DNA from: Nicotiana tabacum
Lineage: Eukaryota; Streptophyta; Magnoliopsida; Solanales; Solanaceae
Reading direction: 5' to 3'
Assembly (NCBI RefSeq): GCF_000715075.1
Contig: NC_134102.1
Span: 97,047,766 to 97,111,765 of the forward strand
Length of the DNA: 64,000 nucleotides
Shown here: piece after piece, positions 12,270 through 25,500 of the stretch
Numbering within the stretch: the first letter of the stretch is position 1
How the letters are laid out: the number at the start of each line of letters is the position of its first letter
Notes under the pieces: generated by a model
Told to the model about the DNA's origin: nothing
The model's input: only the letters and a program-made list of their open reading frames with translations
Databases searched by the model: none
Position numbers and translations under genes: made by a program

Positions 12270-12763
12270 TTATATATCCATATACAATCTCTTTAAAATA
12301 TTTTTAGTGTATGCTGATTGATGGACAAAAATTCCATCTATCATATACTCAATTTGTAGATTAAGACAAAATTTTGTCTTTCCAAGATCTTTCATTTTAA
12401 ATTCTTTCTTTAAACAGTCTATTGCTTTAGGAAGCTCACCAAGAGTTCCAATGATATTTAAATCATCTGCGTACACGGCGATTATAACAAATTCAGATCC
12501 TTTTATAAGGACAAATTGAATCATTCTTGTACCATTCTTTCAACAGGTACTTACTCAAGCGATTATATCACATGTACCCTAATTGTTTCAACCCGTATAA
12601 GGAATTTTGAAGCTTTATGTAATAAATTTCTTGGAAACCTTAATATGCTTCGGAATAATTTAAATCCTTCAATGATTTTCATTATACGCATATCAAGTTT
12701 TTCATGTATTGCCATATTAAAACCTGGAATGACTACATTCATCACAAGAGAACATGTCTCCAT
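12270..12763 (-). pseudogene. Copia reverse transcriptase fragment
   Basis: Two minus-strand pieces in different frames (12,563-12,763 and 12,270-12,524) encode part of a Copia RT. The second has the catalytic VYADDLNIIG motif followed by FKMKDLG and the QSAYTKNILKR segment. The frame change near 12,540 and the missing upstream part make it non-functional. Confidence 0.88.
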
Positions 12764-15700
12764 ATAATCAATGCCATAATATTTACTAATCTTCTTGTAT
12801 CACAAGTCGTCTTTATGTCTATCTACTTGACCTTTTTCGCACAAGAACACATTTATAACTCCATTGGTTTTATACTTTCAGGTGTTGGGACTATCCGTTT
12901 GACTTCACATTTTTCAGGTGAAATCAATCTTGATTGCATGTTTTTTATTTTTTTTATTTTTTGGCCAATCATTTATCTGTCTACATTCCATGACAGATTT
13001 GAGCTCAAGATCCTCGTCCATATTAATAATATTGAGCGCTATATTATATTAACAACATCGTCGACGATCATTTTATATCGGTTCCATTATTACTAAAGAA
13101 AAACATAACTTATCGAGATCTCATTATTTTCAGGTACCTGAGCCTTTCCCATGAGGTCTTATGAAGTTTATGTGGTGGTGCTCTTCTAGAGCACTTGCCT
13201 CCTTAGTATGACCATCTTTATCATTTGCTCCTCTCCTTCTTCAAGGAGTTTTATTTTTGGAACCGATTGGCCTGTTATGCTTCTTGCGTGTCATAGACTT
13301 TGTCCCTCATGGACTTTATTCTATTTGGAGTATTAGCAACTGAAATATGACATTTAGCTTTGGGTCAGCAAATGCGTCTGGCAATAATTTACAAATAAAT
13401 TGCAATTGAACTTCAGGTTCATATTTTCTTGTACGGGAATTTATATGTATTCATAATAATTCATTCCACGTATCATTTTCTCATCTGCTCATTTTCTCCC
13501 CCTAATGTTGGGATCACCAACACATTTCCCAACCTTCTTTGGGAACCCATCTTTGTGTATTATGGTGGCATAATTAAATCATATAGCACATCCATATTTT
13601 TAGATGGAGATTATTTGGTTCCTGACCCTGAACCGATTGTGATAGGGAGAAATTTTCATAACTTGGCTAGATGCATACAAGTGCTGCTGTATATTAAATA
13701 ATACATCTCATACCATTTTTGGGGGGAGTTTTTTGTTTTCATAACCAATGGTTTAGCTATAATTGGAGGCATATAATTTCTGCTAAAATAACTTGGATTC
13801 ATTCCAGAAATCAAGTGATTCAATCCCAACCTTAACTGGTATATCATGAGAATAAGCAGCACAGGAAAATTCTTGAAGAATCCTCTATGTCTTCAATATA
13901 TGCCAATATAATTCTCAATTAATTTTTTGCATCATAATTAAACCGGGATGGCCAACCGGTCATGCCAACTATAATTTATTTAAGTAAACCTCTGGTTTAC
14001 TTGTGGCATGTGATTGCATCATCATGCTTATACTTGTGTAGTATAAATAGAAGAAAAATCGGGTAACCTTTCATATTTACCCGGTATGATTATAGTAATA
14101 TAAAGATATTCAATCTTCTTTTCATTTATAGTCTCAATATGCCAACCACTTTGGCTAATACATTTGAAACTCAAAATGTTTCTTTTGAGACTTACTACAA
14201 TATCAATGTCATGAACAATTTCATTCACCCGGATAGTAACAAATTAGTTCTTTTGGAGCTCTTAATTGATCTTCTACAATAAGATCTTTTGTCATACCAT
14301 CCATATGGTGAATGTCTCATTCATGGAGAAAATTATATCATAATAAATTGTCATGGTCAAAATCATCATAAGCAAAATCATTTTTTGCTTAATTTTTGCC
14401 TTTAATAACTTTTATAAGGCATGACAATTTCTTTTTTGGCGTATCACATGTACGCGACCAATGCCATATTCATGTAACCACGCAATAATATTTATTATCT
14501 TTATTTCACTCAAACCTCCCTTATAGGTGAGTTGTGTGGTATTCATCCAATCATGCATTGCATGTCTTTATTCATTACTTTTATCACATATTGCCACATC
14601 CACCTTTAGGAATGAGTTTGAAATCTCAATGCTTATCAAAAGTCACATTCTCTTCAAGGAGTGGATCATAATCAACGGCCTGCTTTATTATTTTTCATAC
14701 CAATTTGATGGTAGACATTGCCTTCACATTTTGAAGGATATATTTTGAGAACCATCATTGTTCTCTCATTTTATAATTACCATAATGATTTATTATTATT
14801 TTTCCATTTGTTACACCAATGTTCATTCGTCAATCATTTGTCTTCATTTAGACTTATTATGCACTACTATCGCATTCACTTCAAGAATGGAACAAATCAA
14901 ATAGGACAAGCTTCATACTTTTCATGAAAAATATATTATTTTTCTTTAGTCATCATTATATCATCAATATGGTGCATTGAGACTCAAACTCAATGCCTTA
15001 TCTATATAAAGGCATGTTAGGCCATAATGAGTTGGGACTTTAACTCAACTCTTATCATCATGGTGCATCATGACTCAAACTCAAGTCTTACTCTCATAGT
15101 GCGTTGGGACATGAACCTACCGTCTTACCCTCAATTAGTGACATAATATGCCAAAGTTTACTGGAATTCATCCTTGAGCATTCAAAAATATATTAGGTCG
15201 TAATTATATGCAAAAGTAAATTAAGTTTTAATAAGACATAAAATATTGCTATTCTTGCTTTTGGTGGTCTGATGCATAAGTGAAGCTTTAAAAGCATTAT
15301 AAAAATTAGTGGAAAAAATCATTTATCTTTCATAACTTACATGTCGTATAACATTCTAAATTATATGATTCTGCAAAAGGCCTTTAATTAAAAAAATCAT
15401 TGACAATATTTATGCATGGTTGGCTTTAAAAGTTTACTAGCACCATTTCTAAAAATGAGGATAGGATTGCTTCTAAGTAAAAAGGATTGTGCTTAAAAAT
15501 AATATAATTAGATTTATAATTTATCACATGTCTATGCAAATATATCATTGTTGCACGGTTCAAAATGTAATCCTTTTGGGGTTAATATTAGTCTTAATTT
15601 TCATGAATTTGAAGCAAGAAGATATAACACTCATCATCAAATTGAATAAGATGATACGTCAAACTAAGGTCTAGCAAATATTATCATCAAATGAGACTGG

Positions 15701-15945
15701 CTTGAGATCAATATGAGGTTAATATGCTATTGCAGTATAAAATTTTACCTTTCTCATCATTATGCATATAAGACTAAATTAATGACACGACAGTGTCATC
15801 TTTAGTGCTTACCATAAAATCTTTATCGAGATGTAATGAAAGTTTTCCTTGGCAAAGCAGCAAAAACACTTGTAGTTTTCATGGAAGGTTTTCACTTCTT
15901 TTAGGAAGTATTAGAGGAAACAAAATAGCATTCGTGCTGATAATG

Positions 15946-16269
15946 TGTTATGAAATTAAAGCAATTTAGTAAAATATGAACAACAAATGTTGTTATGAAA
16001 TAAAAGTAATTTAGTAAAACATGAACAAGAAATAGAGATAGAGAGAAGTAAGAGATTTTCTTCTTTAATTGTGTGTATTTTTCTATCTATTACAAGACTT
16101 TTATATATGCATAAAAAATCACTATTGCAAAATATGCCATTAAATATGTCATTAAATATTTGAGAGGAATATCACGAAAGAGGTTAGGGAGTAGCAATCA
16201 TAAATCCATAATTATTAAAGTATTGGAAGTTAAGTAGATAATGGACCGTAATTTAATTTTCTTTTAACA
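15946..16269 (-). repeat. 5' LTR of the Copia element
   Basis: This 324-bp LTR is the direct-repeat partner of 10,986-11,332. Just inside it, the minus strand reads TTATCAGCACG, which fits a primer binding site. The LTR ends about 260 bp upstream of the YBEY start codon, so the element is a possible influence on that promoter. Confidence 0.85.
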
Positions 16270-16533
16270 AGAACTGCTAGTTTTATTTTTCATCATTCTT
16301 TTTAAAGAGTACATGAAGATACATTTCTTGATTATTTTACTAGTGTGCAAGTTATACAAGACCAAGGTCATTACAGCGCCGCCGTCTAACCCTCTGTCCA
16401 GCGCAAAGGGTCGCGCTGTTATCACCTAAATTAACGGCATTCGCAGCACCACGCAATCGAGCGTTACGTTTTAAGCAAAAAAGATACACAAATAAATACT
16501 ACTCCTAACAAGTTCCTACATTTTTCAACCTGA
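16270..16533 (+). promoter_or_regulatory. Presumed promoter and 5' UTR of YBEY
   Basis: This 264-bp space lies between the Copia element and the YBEY start codon. A GC-richer patch (about 16,375-16,465) precedes the coding region, and AATAAATAC at about 16,491 is the nearest TATA-like sequence. An in-frame TGA directly precedes the first ATG (16,531-16,533). I cannot place the transcription start. Confidence 0.35.
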
Positions 16534-19500
16534 ATGCTATCTCGTCTTTGCCGCATTCTTCACCCTCCACCACTACTCGCCATGGCGACGCGTGTTCTTC
16601 CACGCGCTCTCCATTCCGCACACGCTTCCGCCATGGCTCTCTCCACAAACTCGCATTTCATACTTCCTTTCCCGCCTACGGCAGCTCATATTTCCCTCGC
16701 GAAATCTTCGTCAATTTTTGGTCGGAAATTTCATAATGGCTTGAGTTGCACAAGGGATAGGAAATGGAGTGTTGGCGGATGGTACGGTAAAGTGTTTGCT
16801 TCGCAGAGAGACTATCGGAAGTTTCGGAAACGGCCGTTGAAGAAGAGAGACAAAGAGAAAGAGTTGGAACTTAGTGTAAAGATTTGTATTGAAGAGCAAT
16901 TGCCCGATGATCCTGAAATTCTGGTAATACCTCAGTTAATATTTCGCAAATTTGGTAATTTTGATTTGCCTATCATTTTTATTGAGTTTAAGTTCTATAT
17001 ACACTGATCTTGTGGCTTAAATCAGGTCGCTTAAAGCTAATTGTAGATAGCTTTATTAAATTACATTGATTGGTAACCTATAATAAATGGTAATTGACCT
17101 GATATAACAGGGTAAATTACACTATTGGTGTAAAAGAATCATTACACAGTGTATAAATCCTTTTTTTTATTATATGTGAAGTTTTGAACTTTAGTGTTCA
17201 ATTGCAAATATCAATAGGAAGAGCAAATGCAAATCATATGTATGCGCACTTTTTGGCACCTATTGAGCATTTGATGTCCCTCATCCGTGTAAACATGGCA
17301 TTTCTGTGGATAAGACGAGAATTATGTTCATGAGCAATATTTGAACTTCTTTACTCTTAAGTCTTAACTATATCTTAGTATCATTTTCCTCTGGGAAAAA
17401 ATATCTACTTATTGTTTAGAATGCCAAGGTCTCAACTGGAGAATAAGTAGGTTTTGCTAATTGAATTACAAGTTTCCCATGATTTCACTTCCAAACTGGG
17501 ATTAATAAGAAAGAGATTGAGAACTAGTACTTGGAAAAAGACAACACAATGTGAATCCGATAAACGAGTTTCACGGGCCATGAAAGAGATACGATCATGC
17601 ATACTTCCACAACGGATAATAGGGATTGAAGTTGCAAGAATTTCAGCATCAAATATTCTTCATCAAAAGAAAGAATTTCAGCATCAAATATGCCAAAATC
17701 AGTAAAATGGGCAGGAGCATGTATGCATTTTAAGTAAAGTAATCCTCCCCCTTTGAGCTAGTTGAAAATTCCAAGTAAAATTCCATCAAGAAAGTTTATG
17801 CACTAATTCTTTGCAGCAACTCTTATTTGTAAATTTGTTTCTCATAAAAAAATGTAAACCCGTTTCGTTCTATTTTATTCATTCCCAGTTTTGCCACTGC
17901 AGGATATTGCTGAAATGCTTCGTCTTAATGTTCCAATGGCTATGAAATTAGCATTTGATAATTTGAAAGACTCAGAATATCAAACGAGGGATAGAGTAAT
18001 TAATGATGTTGGTTGCTTTGAAACTGTTGAATTATCAGTACTGCTTTGCAATGATGAGTTCATCCGCGAGCTTAATAAGGATTGGAGAGATGAGGACCAC
18101 CCTACTGATGTTCTTTCAATGTCTCAACATATACCTGAACTTGAGCTTCCAATTGTAAGAACTAGCTGCATTATTTGCATGTCACACCTCATTTAAAAAA
18201 GCTGACCAGGTCCGTGTTCTACAGTTAATGTTGGGAGACATTGTGATTTCGGTGGAGACAGCAGCACGGCAAGCAGAGGAAAGGGGACAAAATCTACTGG
18301 ACGAGATACGCATCTTACTGGTAGGTTCACATACTTCTGAAAAACTCTCTGTATGCTGCTGTTAAATCCGAGCTGTCTGACAGTTGATGACTGATTCCTG
18401 TCCCTAATTTATGATGCAATATGTGGTCATCTCGGAATATTTTCACTAAAAGAAAGGCTAGTCAGATCTCTTTCATTTTCTTACGATTTGGCTTTTACAC
18501 TTTTTATTCTTTTCCACTCTTTTGTTGCATTCAAGCATTCAACATTGAAGACATAATACAACAAACAAGATTTGGTTTTACTTTTTTCATTCTTTCTCAC
18601 TTATCGTGTACCGTCGAAGATGAAGTACTTGTTTAGGCAAAACGATATCTTAATTTGTGAATACTTTGACATTAAACATAACTAAAGAAACGAAGAAACA
18701 AATCCATGATTTAATCAGTTAGGTCACGTACGTTTTCGACACCTTAATTAAAACAAACTACAACTTCATGAGAGATGCACCATATTTGGACGGGAAATCT
18801 AAACAAAACAAGCCTAAGCTCCAGGAACCTCAAGTTCTCCCTCAATCCAACTTCACCGTTCACACCAATATTTTCTGAATAGCCACTATAGTGCAACACT
18901 ATTCAACTAGAGTGACTAAATAATCAACCATAAATACTCACATCATTCAAATCTATAGCGATGAACAACACAAATCAATTTTCAAAAATTGACAATTGCT
19001 TACAAAACAAGTGGTAGTCTCAACCATCTGAATAATAAATGACAAAATACAATGTTCTCTCCAGAAGATGATTTTAGCATCTCAAGATAAAGAAAGCAAC
19101 TCCAATGAAATTTTAAATTTCTTGTCAGAAGTCCTCAAACTGCAGAATTGAGCAAACTTTTCCCCAAAGCAGTGAACCAAGAAGCACAAAACAATTTTGG
19201 GAGCAAAATGCATCAAGATATAGCCAACATAAGCGATATTAATTTCTTCGAAAAACTTGACCTTCATATTTTTATCAATCTCTACCAACTATCATTATAG
19301 ACGGGGACAAAAACCAGATTGTTATGATAAATGTAGTTTATTAAAGATACACATAAACTTAATATTCCAATTTCTTTAAATGGAGTACATGAGTCTTAGA
19401 TTACAGATGTAATGCTTGTAGCTTCATTAAATACACCAGGTGTGTACAAAAAGAGCTAACGCAAAAACTATACTCCAACAATAGTCAAGGTTATAAATCA

Positions 19501-22500
19501 GAAACAAACCTTACAAAAAAAGCTATAGATGACCTTGACATATTACTATCTAATACTACCTTAAAGTACAACTAGAGCTTCATTAACAATGTCAATGTCA
19601 CAACAAACTTGAATAGGAAGATTTCATTGTCGTTCTAGCATCTCTTTTTTCATATGTGACACTTTGTAGTTCTATTCCTTTTAGCTGGTTCCTTGACTAC
19701 AAAGGGAAAAATGCCTATTTTTTCAGAAAATAATTCAACTCCATCTTCATCAAACCTAGGTCGCGCAACATCACTCGTAAACATAACTTTTGTTATGAAG
19801 CTCTTACTTTTGCAAGATCTATATGGGTTTGGCTCATGTTCTTCAGGAAGAATGTAGAACTTTGCAGATTTTTCGGTTAGAAAGAACCATTTTTCGTCTA
19901 TGTAAACATAATTAAACATATCAATAAACATAGGATTTGAATGGAGTGTACCAGACTCAATCATTGATAGGTAGAATTGAACTCTTGCTTTCTTATTTTC
20001 CTCTGTCAAATAAGGCTTTATGACATTAGTATGTGACCTTATAGCTCCTTCTTTGATACGCCGAAAAACTATTGATGTTGACATATTTGTAGCACAAGCC
20101 AATGATCGAATATTTGTTCGACGGCAAAGAGGGGTTTCCTTGACCAGATTAACATCAATGTGAACTCGTTTCCTCCCAACTCTGCCGTCATAATTAGTAG
20201 ACACATCTAATGAATTACCATTAGCAACACTTAATTTTGCCTGTTTCCAAATTCGTACCACTGTTCTTTTTGGAGTATTGAACAAAATTTCTGCTTCCTT
20301 TAGAGACCCATATTTTAGAGCCCCTCTTTTACTTTCCTTTAAAAGCCATTCTGCAATAGCTTGGCGCTTCTCATTTTTTAGTTGTATCCTTATTTTTTAG
20401 TTGTAACCAGAATATGGATAAATATAAAAAAAAACAGAGGAAGCAAAAATGAGTTCATCTCAATATCTATGTATAAATAGCCTTTGACTTAATCTAAAAT
20501 GAAATTTAGTGGCGCCACAACAAAAATTATACCTACCCTAATATCAGTAATACCAAAAGCTGTTGATTTGAGGAAAAGAAATTTTGAAATATATTTCCAT
20601 TTCATCAATATAGTTGGTTAAGAATTGAAATTTAAAAATATACACCAAATGTAGAATAAAAAAATCATAGAGATCTTGTTCAAATCTGGGTTGCTTATAA
20701 ATCCATAAAAATCTTGTTCACTCCGTCCGTAGAGAAAGAGTTTTTCTTTTTGGCTTTGGTCAAAAGGCTTACGGTGAATATCTTGTTGAAATGGGAAAGC
20801 CCCAGGATGGGGTAAGTTACTGGGGAAGACACACTAATGTGGAGAGAGAAGATGGGCCATGTCAAGTACTTTATCTGTTTTCCAGTTAGTGGGCCCTTAA
20901 GCGTATTATTTGAACTTGGTATACTCCCTCCGTTTCAAAAAGATTGTTTTAGTTTGACTTGACACGAAGTTTAATTTATGGGTGAAGACTTTTGCCAAAT
21001 CATTTTAATATATACCATGTTCCAATTATACCCTTATGGTTCCACCAACTAGCTTTTGAATGGAAAACAGGTAAAGTACCTGATATGATCCATCTTTTCT
21101 CTCCACATTAATGTCCTTTCCCAAGTAACTTACTCCATCCTGGGGCTTTCCCATTTCAACAAAATATTCACCGTAAGCCTTTTGACTTGGTCAAAAGAAA
21201 AAACTTTCTTTCAACTCTCTCTACGGACGAAGTGAACAAGATTTCTATGGATTTATTAGCAACCCAGGTTTGAAAAAGATCTGTATGAATTTTTTATATT
21301 CTAGATTTGGTGTATATTTTTAACCAACCATATTGATGGGATGAAAATATATTTCAAAATTTCTTTTCCTGAAATTCAGCAGCTTTTGGTTATTACGGAT
21401 ATTAGGGTGGGTAAAATTTTTGTTAGTGGCGCCACTGAATTTCATTTTAGATTAAGTGAAAGGCTTATCTATTTATACATAAATAACTCATTTTTGCTTC
21501 CTTTGTTTCTTTTTTATATTTATCCATATTCTAGTTACAACCAAAAAATGAGGAGCGCCAAGCTATTGCAAAATGGTTTTTAAAGGAAAGTAAATGAGGA
21601 ACTCTTAAATATGGGACTCTAAAGGAAACATAAATTTTGTTCAATACTCCAAAAAGAACCGTGGTACGAATTTGGAAACATGCAAAATTAAGTGTTGCTA
21701 ATGGTAATTCATTAGATGTGTTTACTAATTATGCCGGCAGAGTTGGGAGGAAACGAGTTCGCATCAATGTTAATCTGGTCCACAGGAAACCCCTTTTTGT
21801 TGTTGAACAAATATTCGATCTTTGGCTTGTGCTATAAATATGTCAACATCAACTGTTTTTCAGCGTATTAAGGAAGGAGCTATAAGTTCACATACTAATG
21901 CCATAAAGTCTCATTTGACAGAGGAAAATAAGAAAGCAAGAGTTCAATTCTGCCTATCAATGATTGAGTCTGGTACACTCCATTCAAATCCTATGTTTAC
22001 ATAGACGAAAAAGGTTCTTTCTAACCGAAAAATGTGCAAAGTTCTACCCTATTCCCGAGGAACATGAGCCAAACCCATATAGATCTTGCAAAAGTAAGAA
22101 CTCCGTAACAAAAGTTATGTTTATGAGTGTTGTTGCGCGACCTAGGTTTGATGAAGATGGAGTTGATTATTTTTTGGAAAAATAGGCATTTTTCCCTTTG
22201 TAGTCAAGGAATAGCAAAAATAGAGTTGAGAGATTCAAGGTTGAATATCAAACGGCTCCTTCAAATATTGATGAGTTAATAAATGCAGTTGAGAGATCTT
22301 TTAATGAGATGAAGGTTGAATCATGTATTTCTAACTCTACAATCTTGCATGATCGAGGTGATGAAAGAAAAGGTGGGAACAACTCCAAAGTGCCACATAT
22401 GAAAAAAGAGATGCTAAAACGACAGGGAAATCTTCCTATTCAAGTTTGTTGTGACATTGTTAATGAAGCTCTAGCTGTACTTTAAGGTGTATTAGATAGT

Positions 22501-25500
22501 AATACGTCAAGGTTATCTATATCTTTTTTTGTAAGTTTTGTTTCTGATTTATAACCTTGATTATTGTTGGTGTATAATTTTTGTGTTAGCTCTTTTTGTA
22601 CACACTTGGTGTATTTAATGAAGCTATAAACATTAGGTCTGTAATCTAAAACTCATGTACTCTTATTTTAAGAAATGGGAATATTAAGTTTATGTATCTT
22701 TAATAAATTATCTTAACAATTTGGTTTTTGTCCCCGTTTATAATGACAATTGGTTGAGATTGATAATAGTATGAAGGCCAAGCTTTTCGAAGAAATTAAT
22801 CTCGCTGATGTTGACTGCATCGTGATGCGTTTTGCTCCCAAATTTTTTTAGTGTTTCTTTGTTCACTGCTTTGGGGAGAAACTTGCTCATTTTTTGCAAT
22901 TTGAGGACTTCTAGAAATTTAAAATTCTATTGGAGTTACTTTCTTTATCTTGAGATGCTAAAATTATCTTATTGGAGAGAACATTGTATTTTATTATTCT
23001 GATGGTTGAGGCTATCATTCGTTTTGTAAGCAGTTGTCAATTTTTGAAAATTGATTTGTGTTGTTCATTGCTATAGGTTTAAGTAAAGTGAGTATTTATG
23101 GTTGATTATCTAGTTGAATAGTTTTGCACTATAGTGGCTATTCAGAAAACATTGGTGTGAACAATGACGTTGGATTGAGGGAGAACCTGAGGTTCCTGGA
23201 GCTTTAGGCATTTTTTGATTTCCCATCTAAATATGGTGCATATCTCATGAAGTGTTAGATTGTTTGTCGAAGACGTACTTGACCTAACATATTTAATAGC
23301 AAGGGTAGTAATCGAACTCAAAAGTAGAAGGATTATCAAATTTAGAAAGGTGCCAATCTTTTTGGAACAGATCCATAAGAAAATAGTGTCAATCTTTTTA
23401 AAACAGAGGAGTATATTTAAATGATTTGGCCAAAGTCTTCTCCCAAAAATTAAACTCCGTGCCAAGTCAAACTAAGGCAATCTTTTTTAAACGAAGGGAG
23501 TATTGTGTTACAAATGAGACAATCGTTGTTTGTCTCCCCTGCAGGTTCATGGTTTGCTACATCTTTTGGGGTTCGATCATGAGCTTAGTGATGAAGCTGA
23601 AGCTGAAATGGAGAAAGAAGAGGAGATCCTTCTAAAAAGTCTTGGGTGGAAGGGAAAAGGATTAATTCAGAGTGCATATGATGCTGAGGATGCTGATAGT
23701 CCTCCTTTGGAGAACATTGGTAATGTGCATAAGAATAACAAAAAGATTGTGTCTTTCTTTGTTAAATTACTCTCTTCTAGTTATGTTGTTACTCTCTTTT
23801 GTAAGTTTACATTCCTGATTAATTGGATTGAAGAGATCATCTTACATGCCAACTGTGTAAAGATAGGAAGAAAGAAGGGAGTCTTCGATTTTACAGACCA
23901 AAGTTTAGCTACATCTTCTGTGATATGGATGGTAAGAAAACAGTTGTGATTCTTAGAATTGGTTCCTTTAATCTGTTTCACCTGTTTATTATCTTGTTGG
24001 TTTCTTCCCATTGTTGATGTAAGGTACCCTCCTGAACAGCAAAAGTCAGATTAGTTCAGCAACTGTTGAAGCTCTAAGAGATGCCACTTCTAGGGGTGTA
24101 AAAGTGGTGATAGCTACTGGAAAAGTGAGGCCAAGCTTTTTTCTTTTCCCATATCCTACAGTAGTTTTCTGATTTCATTCTGATCTAATAGTATCTCCCT
24201 ATGCAATATACCATTTTTTTCCTCTGCCTCCAAGTAACTATCATAAGCCTTGTATTTTGTTTGGCAGACCCGTCCTGCTGTCATTACTCTGTTCAAGAGC
24301 GTAGGTTTAGCTGGAAAAGACGGCATTGCTTCAGAGGTTTCTCCAGGAGTATTCGTGCAGGTTTAACTTACTCCATCCCTATCCTTAGTCAATAGCATCT
24401 TCGATTTTCGAACCATTTAATCTTTCCAATTGGATATGGGTAATAGTCATTCACTTCAAAATTATGCAGAGATTCATTTAAGATAATCATAACGTCTTTT
24501 ACTTCCTCCAGAAATTAGGGATTTTTATTGATTGTAGTAATCCTTCCTTCTCGTACTTTTGTCCCATTTGCTTTTTCACACAGTTTAAGTGAAATAGAAG
24601 GGTTTTACATGTTTTCCAACTTGCCTTTCCACAAAATATAATTAAGGGAACTTAAGTTTTTCCTTGACCCCCAAAAAAGAAGTGAGTTTTCATATGTTGT
24701 GAGTAAGGCCTGTATGTTGAAGGTCAGTTCGGGAACAAATATGACCATTTAACTTTTTGCTTATAAGATATCGAATTAGTATCGAAAGTTGGGAGAAAAA
24801 AGTACCCTCTTCAGGAAAAAAGGACACATTTCCTTTTATAAGTAAAAAGAACACATTTTATAAAATACCAAAATATAAAGTTGGTCATTGATCTTCATCT
24901 TCTCCCAAAATCACCCCAAGCAATATACAAACCCATATTCGATTCATCTCAAAAATCCACCATGAAAACCACTGTAGCGGCACACCCTTGAAAAAATATG
25001 GTACTAATTAGATTGTTTGTGGGTATAACACGTATGACCCAAAATGATAAAGACCGCTGCATATTCAAGACCAACTATTAACGAGTGGCATATGTGAGCC
25101 ATTTTCTTAAGTTCAGCGGCATATTTGAGGCATTAGTTTTGCTAAAAGGAGTAATAGTTTCTTTTGTGGTATAGAATTTTATAGCTTTCACTTTTCTAAT
25201 TTTTCCCATGGCTATAAGTTTCTTATGTTTTTCAAAATCATACACTTGTCAGGGGTTGCTCGTTTATGGCAGACAAGGCCGGGAAATTTCTCGAAGAAAC
25301 TTGGATCTGAATGTGTGTAAAGAGGTATGTGCCTTTGCTCGTGGCCATCTTAGTTCCCTTTCATTGGTTTACAGTCTTATTCATCTCGTTCTTTCAAATC
25401 AAGATTTTTATACAATGCTATTTCATAGCAAGCAACATGTTATACAACATCTCTCTTGATCCACTACTCACATATCATTAATCAATCTCTTTGAATAAAA

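Larger units (their letters stand above)
10986..16269 (-). mobile_element. Ty1/Copia LTR retrotransposon, both LTRs present, coding part decayed
   Basis: Two LTRs (10,986-11,332 and 15,946-16,269) begin TGTTATGAAATTAAAGC and end in TTAACA or TATAACA. Near-identical pentamers flank the element (AGAAT at 10,981-10,985, AGAAC at 16,270-16,274, one mismatch). A purine tract CCAAGGGGGAG (minus strand, just inside the left LTR) and TTATCAGCACG just inside the right LTR give the minus orientation. Copia RNase H and RT are legible in 11,591-12,763. From about 12,764 to 15,945 only scraps remain. At about 13,500-13,545 a short integrase-side phrase (TKMGSQRRLG) and PTLGGE are readable on the minus strand. 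I see no gag. Confidence 0.85.
20924..23500 (+). mobile_element. Mariner-like element (Tc1/mariner) with terminal inverted repeats and TA target site
   Basis: The left end CTCCCTCCGTTTCAAAAAG and the right end (reverse complement CTCCCTTCGTTTAAAAAAG) form the terminal repeats. TA dinucleotides flank both (20,922-20,923 and 23,501-23,502). Similarity between the ends continues through TAGTTTGACTTG and the GAAGACTTTGCCAAATCATT region. The element contains the right arm of the giant palindrome and a broken transposase. Its right end lies only 44 bp upstream of YBEY exon 4, so the splice acceptor region has been spared narrowly. An extra terminus-like sequence (ACTCCTCTGTTTTAAAAAG on the minus strand, near 23,405) suggests a nested or duplicated end. 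Confidence 0.85.

Noticed and set aside
19650..20285. An active transposase gene
   Set aside because: The frame lacks a proper start and the second and third catalytic aspartate regions.
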